This document shows positions 37,871-46,416 of a DNA stretch of 64,000 nt, one piece after another (position 1 is the stretch's first letter; each line of letters opens with the position of its first letter). The notes below the pieces were generated by a model, which was given only the letters and a program-made list of their open reading frames with translations, was not told the DNA's origin and did not search any database. This stretch comes from Aeromonas dhakensis (GTDB taxonomy: Bacteria > Pseudomonadota > Gammaproteobacteria > Enterobacterales > Aeromonadaceae): the NCBI RefSeq assembly GCF_000820305.1, contig NZ_CDBH01000061.1, forward strand, positions 68,797 through 132,796, read 5' to 3'. The translations under genes were made by a program, and so were the position numbers.

Positions 37871-38407
37871 CTAAAGGCCGAGCGCCCGTTTGACCTCTTG
37901 TTGCAGGGGATCGTCCGCCGGATTCTGGTTGGCACCGTAGCTGCCGATGAGTTTGCCGTCGCGCCCCACTAGGTATTTGTGGAAGTTCCAGTTGGGGGCA
38001 TCGCCATCGGCTGCCGCCGCCAACCCCTTGAACAGGGGTACCGCATCCGAGCCCCGCACCGCCACCCGGTTGAACATGGGGAAGGTGACCCCGTAGTCGC
38101 GCCGGCACACCTCGGCGGTCTTGTTCTCGTTGCCCGCCTCCTGTCTGAAGTCGTTGGAGGGGAAGCCCAGCACCACCAGTCCCTGCTCCTTGTAGCCCTG
38201 ATAGAGCCGCTCCAGATCCCGGAACTGGCCGCTGTAGCCACAATAAGAGGCGGTGTTGACCACCAGCACCACCTTGCCCTCGGTCAGCTGGCAGAGGTTG
38301 TGGCGCTGGGTGCTGTTGAGCTCCCGCATCTCCACGTTGAAGTAGTCGGGGCAGGCGGCGCCGGCCATGCCGGATGCCAGCGTCAGCAACAAGACAATCC
38401 TTTTCAT
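37871..38407 (-). CDS. Periplasmic glutathione peroxidase-like protein
   Basis: A 178-residue thiol peroxidase of the glutathione peroxidase family with an N-terminal Sec signal (MKRIVLLLTLASGMAGA, cleaved near residue 17-18). The active-site cysteine is C56 in VVNTASYCGYSGQFRDLE; the other family positions are in GFPSNDFRQE and NWNFHKYLVGRDGKLIGSYG. A selenocysteine is not used. Export to the periplasm means reduction must come from a periplasmic thiol system. It may protect against host or self-made peroxides. Confidence 0.88.
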   Translation of the reverse strand: MKRIVLLLTLASGMAGAACPDYFNVEMRELNSTQRHNLCQLTEGKVVLVVNTASYCGYSGQFRDLERLYQGYKEQGLVVLGFPSNDFRQEAGNENKTAEVCRRDYGVTFPMFNRVAVRGSDAVPLFKGLAAAADGDAPNWNFHKYLVGRDGKLIGSYGANQNPADDPLQQEVKRALGL

Positions 38408-38469
38408 CGAGTAACTCCTGTCAGGCAGATGAGTGACATACGCGCGAACACGCCGGCCGGTTCACCGGC

Positions 38470-39033
38470 TCAATAGAGCGGGATGCCGGTGAGCATGCCG
38501 TGTCCCCAGAAGATCAGCAGGGCGGTGAGCGCCAGCCCGGCCCCCACGCTGAGCCCGGTGCCGTACCAGTTGGCCACCGGACGGGGATGGCGCTGCCAGT
38601 CCCGCACCGAAATCCAGACGATGCTCACCAGCGCCCACAGGCCGATGCCGCCAAACAGCACCAGGGAGCGGGCCTCGCTGTTGACCGCCAGATGGGCACC
38701 GGCCCAGAGCAGGGTGCCGAGCAGTTGGGGATGCACCAGCCAGCGCCGCAGGTGGTTGGGGCCCTGACCGGAGCAGAACAGGATCAGGGCGATGGGCATC
38801 ACCGCCATCATCAGGGTCGGTCCCCAGGCGGGCAGAAAATAGAGCGGCAAGGGGCTGGAGGTGCGCCAGCCGGCGATGATGCAGGCGATGCCGATAAACA
38901 GCACCAGCGAGAAGAGTCCCTTGTAGCGATGCTCCCCCAACCGCTCGCGCAGCCGGATCCTGTGGTCGGGCGCGAAGCAGGGGTAGAGGTGAGTCAGGGT
39001 AAACAGCAGTACCCCCAGGGTCAGCAAGATCAT
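38470..39033 (-). CDS. NnrU-family membrane protein
   Basis: A 187-residue protein with five or six membrane helices. FTLTHLYPCFAPDHRIRLRERLGEHRYKGLFSLVLF, GPNHLRRWLVHPQLLGTLLWAGAHLAVNSEARSLVLFGGIGLWAL and a terminal WGHGMLTGIPLY are typical of the NnrU family, first seen with nitric oxide reduction genes. No denitrification genes are near, so the role is open. It is downstream of the glycerate kinase gene on the same strand but separated by a terminator. Confidence 0.85.
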   Translation of the reverse strand: MILLTLGVLLFTLTHLYPCFAPDHRIRLRERLGEHRYKGLFSLVLFIGIACIIAGWRTSSPLPLYFLPAWGPTLMMAVMPIALILFCSGQGPNHLRRWLVHPQLLGTLLWAGAHLAVNSEARSLVLFGGIGLWALVSIVWISVRDWQRHPRPVANWYGTGLSVGAGLALTALLIFWGHGMLTGIPLY

Positions 39034-39130
39034 GGGTCGCTCCTTGTACTATGGGGGATCACTATGCCGCAAAGTCGGCGGCCAGAATACAGAAACCGCA
39101 GAAAAGCACTGGGGATACAGCAGGATAATG

Positions 39131-39154
39131 AAAAAAGCCGATCGACTGATCGGC
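39131..39154 (-). terminator. Terminator downstream of glycerate kinase
   Basis: On the minus strand GCCGATC/GATCGGC with an AGTC loop is followed by TTTTTT, about 90 bases after the garK stop. Confidence 0.8.
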
Positions 39155-39242
39155 AAGGTGTTTCGGGCTGACCCGCAGTTGAGCGGGCGTCACCGCAACA
39201 CGGGGCGGGGTTGGCCGGCGCCAGGCACCGGCCAGAAGAGGG

Positions 39243-40376
39243 TCAGGGTCGCAGCAGGTAGAGCGCCGCCACGTTGCGGGCCGTGAGCTGCAGGTTGGTG
39301 GTGGCGGTGGCCAGCGCCTCCGGCAGGGACATGGCGCGGTTGACCACGGCAAACACCGCATCCAGCCCGTGCTCGTGCACCACGCCGCAGTCGTCGGTCA
39401 GACAACCCGCGATGCCGATCACCGGCTTGCCGAACCGCTTGGCGCAGCGTGCGACACCGATTGGCGTCTTGCCGTGAATGGTCTGGCTGTCGATGCGCCC
39501 CTCGCCGGTGATGACCAGATCCGCGTCGGCCACCGCCTCGGCCAACTTCAACGCCTCGATGACGATCTGGATGCCGGGCTTGAGCTCGGCGCCGAGCAGG
39601 CCCACCAGGGCCGCCCCCATGCCGCCGGCGGCGCCCGCCCCCGGGATCTCCTTCACCTGCTTGCCGAGGGCCTGCTCGATGCAGTCGGCATAGTGGGCCA
39701 GGTTGGCGTCCAGCTGCGCCACCATCGCGGGGGTCGCCCCCTTCTGCGGACCGAACACGGCGGAGGCCCCTTTCGGCCCGCACAGCGGGTTGTCCACATC
39801 GCAGGCCACCTCGATGGTGATCTTGGCAAGGCGCGAGTCGAGCCCGCTCAGATCGATGGTGGCCAGCTCGGCCAGACCGGCGCCGCCCGGCGCTATGGGG
39901 CTGCCGTCGCGTTTGAGCAGCTTGCCGCCAAGCGCCTGGATCATGCCGGCACCGCCGTCATTGGTGGCGCTGCCGCCGATGCCGAGGATCAGGTGCTTCA
40001 CCCCCATGTCGAGGGCTGCCAGGATCAGCTCGCCGGTGCCACTGCTCGAGGTGTGCAGCGGATTGCGCAGCTCAGGCGCCACCAGATGCAGGCCGGAGGC
40101 CGCCGCCATCTCGATGACCGCGCGCTCGCCATCCCCCAGCAGACCGACGAAGCCCTCTACCTGGTTGCCGAGGGGAGCGGTCACATGGAAGGGCAGAATG
40201 CGACCACCGGTGGCGTCCACCAGGGACTGCACAGTCCCCTCGCCGCCATCTGCCATCGGCAATTTGACGTAGGTGGCATCCGGCAACACCTGCTTGAAAC
40301 CGGCCTCGATGGCATCGGCCACCGCCATGGCGCTCAGGCTCTCCTTGAATGAATCGGGGGCGATAACAATTTTCAT
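39243..40376 (-). CDS. garK: Glycerate 2-kinase (GarK/GlxK family)
   Basis: Phosphorylates glycerate in the last step of glycerate, glucarate and glyoxylate use. The 377-residue protein has MKIVIAPDSFKESLSA, LPMADGGEGTVQSLVDATGG, LILGIGGSATNDGGAGMIQALGG and TGEGRIDSQTIHGKTPIGVAR, all family signatures. It follows the GntP permease by nine bases. Together with CdaR this makes a self-contained glycerate uptake and phosphorylation module. Confidence 0.95.
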   Translation of the reverse strand: MKIVIAPDSFKESLSAMAVADAIEAGFKQVLPDATYVKLPMADGGEGTVQSLVDATGGRILPFHVTAPLGNQVEGFVGLLGDGERAVIEMAAASGLHLVAPELRNPLHTSSSGTGELILAALDMGVKHLILGIGGSATNDGGAGMIQALGGKLLKRDGSPIAPGGAGLAELATIDLSGLDSRLAKITIEVACDVDNPLCGPKGASAVFGPQKGATPAMVAQLDANLAHYADCIEQALGKQVKEIPGAGAAGGMGAALVGLLGAELKPGIQIVIEALKLAEAVADADLVITGEGRIDSQTIHGKTPIGVARCAKRFGKPVIGIAGCLTDDCGVVHEHGLDAVFAVVNRAMSLPEALATATTNLQLTARNVAALYLLRP

Positions 40377-40385
40377 ATCAATTCC

Positions 40386-41648
40386 TTAGGCGAGGCCAAA
40401 CACGCCAAACATCAGGGTGGAGACAACGGCGATGGTCAGACCGACCGCGGTTTCGTAGGGGATGAGCTTGAGCCGCTCACCCACGCCCATGTGGACGCTG
40501 CCGCCGGTGGCATGGAAGAAGGAGCCGTGGGGCATGTGGTCGAATACGGTGGCACCAGCGTGGATCATGGCGGCCCCCGCCAGGCTGCTGATGCCAAGCT
40601 CGAGCAGGGTGGAGCTGAACACGTTGGAGGCTACCACAGTACCGGCGGTGGTCGAGGCGGTCGCCAGCGACATCAGGGCACCGGAAATGGGGGCCAGCAG
40701 GTAGGAGGGCAGGCCGGAGGCGGTCAGGCCGCTGATCAGCACATCCTTGAGGCCGGAGTTGGCGATGATGCCCGCCAGGGTACCGGTACCCAGCAGCATG
40801 ATGGCCACCGGCGCCATGCGGGCGAGACCCGAAACGGCAAACTGGTTCACCTTGCCGAACTTGCCCATCATCAGGGCACCTACCAGACCACCGAGAGGCA
40901 GTGCGATGAGCGGATCCACAACGATGCCGGCGATGGGGCGCAGGGCCAGCAGCAGGATGGCCACCAGCGGCGCACTGATGGCGGCGGCAAAGCCCGGCAG
41001 CTTGCTGCCATCGAAGCTCACCACCTCGTCGGCGGCGACCTTGCTGCCCTTGTTGTTGAGGCGCTTGGCCAGCCAGTAGGCCATCACCAGACCGAACAGG
41101 CCCGGGATGATGCCGGCCGCCATCACAGAGGTGAGCGGCAGGTGGAAGGCGTCCGCCGCCGCGATGGCGTTGGGGTTGGGCGACATGACGTTGCCCGCCT
41201 TGCCGCCGCCGATCATCGCCAGCAGGATGGCCGCCTTGGAGAGATCGGCACGGCGGGCGATGGCCAGCGCAATGGGGGCGACCGTGATGACGGCCACGTC
41301 CACGAACACGCCGACCGCGGTCAGGATCAGGGTGGCCAGCGCCAGCGCCAGCAGGGCGCGGGTTTCGCCCAGCTTCTTGACGATGGTCTCGGCGATGGTG
41401 GTGGCGGCGCCCGATTCGATCAGCACGCCGGCCAGTACGCCCGCCGCCAGGATCCGCATCACCGCCGTGGTGATCCCCTGGGCGCCGCCGATCATCAGGG
41501 CGACGGTCTGGGTCAGATCGGCGCCGCCGATCAGGCCGCCGGCCAGGGCGCCGACGATCATGCCGTAAGCGGGTGGCACCTTCTTCAGGATCAGGAAGAT
41601 GGCGATGGAGAGCGCCGCGAGGGCGCCAAGGGCTGTAACCGGGGTCAT
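40386..41648 (-). CDS. GntP-family permease, probably for D-glycerate
   Basis: A 420-residue GntP/gluconate-type transporter of about twelve membrane segments: KVPPAYGMIVGALAGGLIGGADLTQTV, IGGGKAGNVMSPNPNAIAAADAFHLPLTSVM, GTLAGIIANSGLKDVL and a terminal MFGVFGLA. The ATG at 41648 is preferred over the GTG three codons earlier because AAAGGTG is better spaced. Location between a glycerate kinase and CdaR suggests D-glycerate as substrate; gluconate is the alternative. Confidence 0.88.
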   Translation of the reverse strand: MTPVTALGALAALSIAIFLILKKVPPAYGMIVGALAGGLIGGADLTQTVALMIGGAQGITTAVMRILAAGVLAGVLIESGAATTIAETIVKKLGETRALLALALATLILTAVGVFVDVAVITVAPIALAIARRADLSKAAILLAMIGGGKAGNVMSPNPNAIAAADAFHLPLTSVMAAGIIPGLFGLVMAYWLAKRLNNKGSKVAADEVVSFDGSKLPGFAAAISAPLVAILLLALRPIAGIVVDPLIALPLGGLVGALMMGKFGKVNQFAVSGLARMAPVAIMLLGTGTLAGIIANSGLKDVLISGLTASGLPSYLLAPISGALMSLATASTTAGTVVASNVFSSTLLELGISSLAGAAMIHAGATVFDHMPHGSFFHATGGSVHMGVGERLKLIPYETAVGLTIAVVSTLMFGVFGLA

Positions 41649-41767
41649 GACGGGCACCTTTCTAGTGAGTGAATGGTGGCCATTATGGTGATCCGGGATC
41701 GGAATGCTTTGGTCTAAAAACCAAACATCACCTTATAAAAACGCTGATTTTTGTATGAATGAACAAG

Positions 41768-42883
41768 TCAGCTGTCGAGATTGAGCCCGAGATAGAGCAG
41801 GAACTTGTCATCTAACTTGTTGAAATTCAACCCGGTTATCTGCTCGATCCGGGTCAGCCGATAGCGCAGGGTATTGGGGTGGATGAACAGGGCTTCGGCA
41901 CAGGGATGCAGATCACAATCCTGCAAGAAATATTGGCGCAGCGTCTTCTGCAGTGTTCCCTTTGTATCCTCCTGTGCCAGCTTGTGCAGCGGGGCCCGCA
42001 GCTGATCCGCCTGCCAGGAGTCCGCCAGACTGCCGAGCAGCACCGGCAACCGGTAATCCTCGAAGAAATAGACCTGCTTGCGCGGCGCCTGCCGCATGCC
42101 GCGGCGCAAGGTGTCCCGCGCCGTCTGGTAGGAACGCGCCAGCCCGCCGGTGCCAGCGAAGTAATCACCCACCCCGATGCGCACCCGAAAGTGGGGGATG
42201 CGGGCCAGCAACTGCTTGATGCGACTGCGCTCCTGCTCTGACTGCCAGATGCCGTCGCTGAGCTGGGCGGGCTTGAGCACCACTATCTCGTCCAGGCCGT
42301 TGATGGCCACCAGGTTGTCCCGCTCCGGGTTTTCCAGCAGGTGTACCAGCTCCCGCAGCCGGGCCGGGTCGGCCTCCTCCAGCGCCAGCACCGCCACCAC
42401 CCGCGGCTGGGCCAGATCCAGCCCGAGAAAGCGGGCCGCCTGCTGCAACTGATCCTCGCGCCCTTCACCACGGATGAGCTGCAGCACCAGCTCCTCCTTG
42501 TGACGCTTGTCCCACTGCAGCTGCTCGGTGAGCGCCGCCTGCTCCAGAATGAGCTCGGCGGTCATCCGCACCAGTTCGGCGTAAGCACGCACTTCGTCCG
42601 GATCGCCCGAGATGCCGATGACCCCGAGCAGCTCCCCCTGATAGGCGATGGGCAGGTTGATGCCGGGGCGCACCCCCTTGAGCTCGCGGGCGGTGGCGTC
42701 GCTGATCTCCACCACCCGGTTCTCGGTCAGCGCCAGCACGGCCCCCTCATGACGCTGATGGAGCCGCTCCGGGTTGCCGGACGCGATGATCAGGCCGTGC
42801 TCGTCCATCACGTTGACCGAGAAAGAGAGGATCTTCATGGCCCGGCTGACAATCTGCCGTGCGAGGGTGTCATTGAGCTGCAT
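41768..42883 (-). CDS. cdaR: Sugar diacid/glycerate regulator CdaR
   Basis: A 371-residue activator with the N-terminal diacid-recognition domain (MQLNDTLARQIVSRAMKILSFSVNVMDEHGLIIASG, GVRPGINLPIAYQGELLGVIGISGDP), a middle GGDEF-like part and the C-terminal PucR-type helix-turn-helix (HPCAEALFIHPNTLRYRLTRIEQITGLN). In E. coli CdaR activates the glycerate, glucarate and galactarate genes. It is upstream of the permease and kinase on the same strand. A diverged copy of its first 35 codons lies just upstream. Confidence 0.93.
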   Translation of the reverse strand: MQLNDTLARQIVSRAMKILSFSVNVMDEHGLIIASGNPERLHQRHEGAVLALTENRVVEISDATARELKGVRPGINLPIAYQGELLGVIGISGDPDEVRAYAELVRMTAELILEQAALTEQLQWDKRHKEELVLQLIRGEGREDQLQQAARFLGLDLAQPRVVAVLALEEADPARLRELVHLLENPERDNLVAINGLDEIVVLKPAQLSDGIWQSEQERSRIKQLLARIPHFRVRIGVGDYFAGTGGLARSYQTARDTLRRGMRQAPRKQVYFFEDYRLPVLLGSLADSWQADQLRAPLHKLAQEDTKGTLQKTLRQYFLQDCDLHPCAEALFIHPNTLRYRLTRIEQITGLNFNKLDDKFLLYLGLNLDS

Positions 42884-42914
42884 AGGTACTCCGCTGAACG
42901 AACCGGGCATAGCT

Positions 42915-43019
42915 TGAGGCGATGATAAGACCGTGCTCGTCCATCATGTTGACCGAGCACGACAGGATCTTCATCGCCCGACTGACTCTCTGGCGTGCGA
43001 GGGTATCGTCTAGCTGCAT
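42915..43019 (-). pseudogene. Diverged duplicate of the 5' end of cdaR
   Basis: From an ATG at 43019 this stretch decodes as MQLDDTLARQRVSRAMKILS, then CSVNMMDEHGLIIAS, matching the first 35 residues of CdaR. I count 17 differences in 105 bases (84 percent identity) against 42779-42883, an offset of 136 bases. After residue 35 the similarity stops and the frame runs out of family within 14 codons. It lies in the cdaR promoter region, so it could also be translated as a short peptide or displace the original promoter. Confidence 0.88.
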
Positions 43020-43202
43020 CACATCTCCAAAGCGGGGGCCGGACCGGCCACAAAGCGCCTGCACCGGGGCAAAGATGCCACATCTTCAAGACAAGCGAGG
43101 GGGGGCTCGCTAGAATAGGCCACTTTACGCTATATGCGCCCCGCCATGGAGCAGGATTTTCCCCTGCCCATGACGACTCACCCTTCCGCTATGGACTGAA
43201 CT

Positions 43203-43577
43203 ATGGATTATGAATTTCGCCGCGATCCGTTTGGCGGTTATCGCGCCCGGTTCTCCATGGGCCACGAGGCCATCGGTCAGTGGCTGATCGACGAAGTGGG
43301 CAAGGACGAGGAGAAACTCGACGAGCTGTTCGCCATCATCGATCAGCTCTCCAGCCGGGCCCGCACCGAATACCGGCTGCTTGGCGGCGACTACTCCCTG
43401 CTGCTGACCCACGAGGAGGCCGAGGTGAAGGCCAACGTCCTCAATATCGAGCAGGATGAGGATCTCGACGATCTCGCCTACTACGATGATGAACAGCTGG
43501 CCATGTGCGGGCTGGAAGATTTTGCCCAGGTGCTCGTCTCCTGGCGCGCCTTTATCCGCAACGAGGATATGGGCTGA
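43203..43577 (+). CDS. yacL: YacL family protein (UPF0231)
   Basis: A 124-residue acidic cytoplasmic protein of unknown role. MDYEFRRDPFGGYRARFSMGHEAIGQWL, YDDEQLAMCGLEDFAQVLVSWRAFI and the length match E. coli YacL. It is followed by a second small acidic/basic protein on the same strand after 62 bases. Confidence 0.88.
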   Translation: MDYEFRRDPFGGYRARFSMGHEAIGQWLIDEVGKDEEKLDELFAIIDQLSSRARTEYRLLGGDYSLLLTHEEAEVKANVLNIEQDEDLDDLAYYDDEQLAMCGLEDFAQVLVSWRAFIRNEDMG

Positions 43578-43639
43578 TTGACCCCATCGGAACAACCACG
43601 TCGGGCTCAAGGCCCCTCGCCCAACCAACAGGATTGACT

Positions 43640-43933
43640 ATGTCTATTTACGATTTTGATGACGAACTGCCGGAAGACGACCTGGAAGAGCAGCCGAAGA
43701 AACCCGCCCAGCCCAAGAAAAAGGGCAAGCAGGTGCTGAACACCCAGGTCAACCTGAGCCCGCGCGATGCCAGCCGCCTGAACGGCCTGCACGTAGAGGC
43801 CATCACCACCCTGGACGACGTCAGCCTGCCGAAGAACGTGATCTTCAAGGCCGGCCTGATCGCCCTGGGCGAGCTGGACGCCAACCTGCGGGCCGACATC
43901 ATCGCCCGGGTGATCGCCGAATCCGGCCGCTGA
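43640..43933 (+). CDS. Small charged protein of unknown function
   Basis: A 97-residue protein that I do not recognise. Residues 5-17 are strongly acidic (DFDDELPEDDLEE), 18-31 are basic and proline-rich (QPKKPAQPKKKGKQ), and the remainder is a compact helical region (NTQVNLSPRDASRLNGLHVEA, then FKAGLIALGELDANLRADIIARVIAESGR). I chose the ATG at 43640, which follows AGGA. It probably shares a transcript with yacL and ends at a strong terminator. The charged N-terminus hints at nucleic acid or protein binding. Confidence 0.75.
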   Translation: MSIYDFDDELPEDDLEEQPKKPAQPKKKGKQVLNTQVNLSPRDASRLNGLHVEAITTLDDVSLPKNVIFKAGLIALGELDANLRADIIARVIAESGR

Positions 43934-43952
43934 GACGCCTTGTCACCCTTGC

Positions 43953-43981
43953 CAAAACCGGAGCCCAGCTCCGGTTTTTTT
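43953..43981 (+). terminator. Terminator after the yacL unit
   Basis: ACCGGAGC/GCTCCGGT with a CCA loop, AAA before and TTTTTTT after. Confidence 0.85.
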
Positions 43982-44096
43982 ATGGCCGCTCGCCTGCTCT
44001 CTCCTGCCGCGTGGGGATCCGACCAGCTTATTGAGCCTTGTCTCATGGGATGTCCCATTGTTAAGGTGCGGCACTTTCATCGGCCCTGGAGACTCA

Positions 44097-44927
44097 ATGT
44101 TACCTCTACCTGATTCACTCATCTGGGGAGCACTGGCGCTGGCCGTCTTGCTCTGTCTGGCCCGGCAGCGTCTGCCCGGCTTCATCATGCTGGCGGTCGC
44201 CCTGCTGGCGGCTCTTGGCCTCGGCCACCTGAGCCCTGTCGCCCTGCTGGCCAGCGCGGCGGGTCTGCTGCTGGCCTGGCGTACCCCCTCCCTGCCCCAG
44301 CCCTGGCGCGCCGTCGCCCTGGGCGCCGTACTGCTGTGGGCGGTGGCGCTGATGCTGCACCTCATCCCCGGCTTCACCAACCTGAAGGTGCTGGATCAGG
44401 TGCAGGCCGGCCCCGCCAGCGTGCCCTTCAACATGTACCTCAACCTCGACAAGCCGCTGGTCTTCTTCGGCCTGCTGCTGGCCTGGCCCGCCTTGCTGGG
44501 CCCGGGCGGCGCCATTCAGTGGCGCAGGCTGGCGCTGCTGCTGGTGCCGCTGGCGGCCCTGCTGATCGCCGCCTGGCAGCTGGGAGCCCTCAAGCCCGAA
44601 GTGGGCCTGCCCGGCTGGTGGTGGCTGTTTGCCATCAACAACCTGCTGTTTACCTGCGTGGCGGAAGAGGCGCTGTTTCGCGGCTTCCTGCAGCAGGGGA
44701 TCGCCGCACACAGCCGGCGCTGGCTTGGGGTGCTGGTAGCCAGCCTGCTGTTCGGCGCCGCCCACCTGGCCGGTGGCCCGCTGCTGGTGCTGTTCGCCGC
44801 GCTGGCGGGGGCCTGCTATGGTCTGGCCTTCCTGCTGAGCGGGCGCCTCAGCGTCGCCATCGCGATCCACTTCCTGTTCAACTTCGCCCACCTGGCCCTC
44901 TTCACCTACCCGCTGGCCAGCCGCTGA
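44097..44927 (+). CDS. CPBP-family intramembrane metalloprotease
   Basis: A 276-residue polytopic membrane protein. The CPBP (Abi/Rce1-type) motifs are present: EEALFRGFLQQ (motif 1, catalytic glutamates), FGAAHL (motif 2) and HFLFNFAHL (motif 3). About eight hydrophobic segments are visible. The ATG at 44097 has GGAG five bases upstream. The substrate is unknown. Some family members provide bacteriocin immunity, but no bacteriocin gene is adjacent. No operon partner is obvious. Confidence 0.85.
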   Translation: MLPLPDSLIWGALALAVLLCLARQRLPGFIMLAVALLAALGLGHLSPVALLASAAGLLLAWRTPSLPQPWRAVALGAVLLWAVALMLHLIPGFTNLKVLDQVQAGPASVPFNMYLNLDKPLVFFGLLLAWPALLGPGGAIQWRRLALLLVPLAALLIAAWQLGALKPEVGLPGWWWLFAINNLLFTCVAEEALFRGFLQQGIAAHSRRWLGVLVASLLFGAAHLAGGPLLVLFAALAGACYGLAFLLSGRLSVAIAIHFLFNFAHLALFTYPLASR

Positions 44928-45096
44928 TCCCCTCGGGGCGTGCCAACCGGCACGCCCCGCCTCTTCGCCAACCTGTCCGCTTGCCCTGCCTCCCCATATG
45001 GGGCCTTTCATTTGTTTGTAACAAAAATGTAAATGAAATGACCTCTGTGCCCGCCATAACAGTCACTTTCCTGCGTGTCTCAACCAAAAGGACTTC

Positions 45097-46416
45097 ATGA
45101 TGCACAAGCCCGTCAGTTATGCCGCCCTGCTGCTGGCCAGCCAGTTTCCGCTGCAGGCGCTGGCCGATACCGATGTCTACCTCACCAACAACAGCCCGGA
45201 TCCGGTCCAGCTGGAGATCCGCCAGAGCGGCTCCGGCGAGCTGCAGGCCGGCAGCCAGTGGATCCAGCACAGGACTGAGCTGGGCCCCTGGGAGAGCGCC
45301 ATGGTGCTCAGCTTCAACCGCTACGAGGGGGTGAAGGCGGGCAAGAGCTATCTGTTCGAAACCCGGGTCACCACCCCCAGCGGCGACACCTATCGCCTCA
45401 ACCAGCGGATGGAGGGCACCTGGTGGAACAGCACCCTGCAACACGGCGGCGAGACGCCGGCAGACAACTCAGGCTGGCAGAGCGATCGCGCCATCCACCG
45501 CCTGAACGGGCCGCAGGAGCTGGCCTTTGCCGCCAAGTTCACCGGTCGCTACGACGATCTGCACTACATGCTGACCCCGCCCAAACAGGTGGAGCAACCC
45601 GAGCCTGCCGAAACCAGGTTGAAGGTGGCCAGCTACAACATCTGGGCACTGCCGGTGATCGCCTCCAGCATTGGCGAGCGGCTGGCGCTGCTGCCCGAAC
45701 ACCTCAAGGGCTATGACGCCCTGCTGCTGCAGGAAGTGTTCGATGGCCGCCGCGAGGGCTTCCTGCAGGCGCTGGCCAAAGAGTATCCCTACCAGACCAA
45801 GGTGCTCGATAAGCCGGGGGTCAACATCCACGACGGCGGCGTGGTGATCGTCAGCCGCTACCCCATAGTGCGCGAGGCCCAGCTGGTCTATCCCCAGTGC
45901 ACCGGCACCGACTGCTTCGCCGACAAGGGGGTGATGTATGCGGAGGTGATCAAGGGGGGCAAGGCCTGGCACCTGTTCGCCACCCACACCGCCAGCTTCG
46001 ACACCGACGAGGCGCGCCGCCTGCGCCAGATCCAGTTCGGCCAGATGCGCACCCTGGCCGCCAGCCTCAATATTCCCGCCAGCGACACCGTCATCTACGG
46101 CGGCGACTTCAACGTCAACAAGCGCAAGTTTGCCGATGACTACGCCGGCATGCTGGCCAATCTCAACGCCGACGAGCCGGCCTACGGCGGCTACACCGAG
46201 GCCACCTTCGATCCCAGGATCAACCCCTATGCCGGTGGCCCGCTCTCCGGCGGCGCCAACGTGGAGTACCTCGACTATCTGGTGGTGAGCCGGGAGTACG
46301 GCGCCGCAAGCCACAACCTCAACAGCGTCTGGATCCCGCGCAGCAGCGACGGCAGCCTCTGGCCCGCCAGCAACCTCTCCGATCACTTCCCGGTCAAGGG
46401 AGAGATCAGCCGATGA
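45097..46416 (+). CDS. Secreted sphingomyelinase C-type phosphodiesterase
   Basis: A 439-residue secreted hydrolase with a signal peptide cleaved near residue 23 (LQALA/DTD). Residues 25-165 form an extra N-terminal beta-type domain. From 175 on there is a DNase I-like phosphodiesterase domain: ASYNIW, LLLQEVFDGR (metal ligand E213), NIHDGGVVIVSRYPI, FATHT, GGDFNVNKRKF and SDHFPVKG (catalytic histidine). This is the bacterial neutral sphingomyelinase/hemolysin family, a likely membrane-damaging virulence factor. AAAGGA precedes the start. The stop overlaps the next gene as ATGA. Confidence 0.88.
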   Translation: MMHKPVSYAALLLASQFPLQALADTDVYLTNNSPDPVQLEIRQSGSGELQAGSQWIQHRTELGPWESAMVLSFNRYEGVKAGKSYLFETRVTTPSGDTYRLNQRMEGTWWNSTLQHGGETPADNSGWQSDRAIHRLNGPQELAFAAKFTGRYDDLHYMLTPPKQVEQPEPAETRLKVASYNIWALPVIASSIGERLALLPEHLKGYDALLLQEVFDGRREGFLQALAKEYPYQTKVLDKPGVNIHDGGVVIVSRYPIVREAQLVYPQCTGTDCFADKGVMYAEVIKGGKAWHLFATHTASFDTDEARRLRQIQFGQMRTLAASLNIPASDTVIYGGDFNVNKRKFADDYAGMLANLNADEPAYGGYTEATFDPRINPYAGGPLSGGANVEYLDYLVVSREYGAASHNLNSVWIPRSSDGSLWPASNLSDHFPVKGEISR

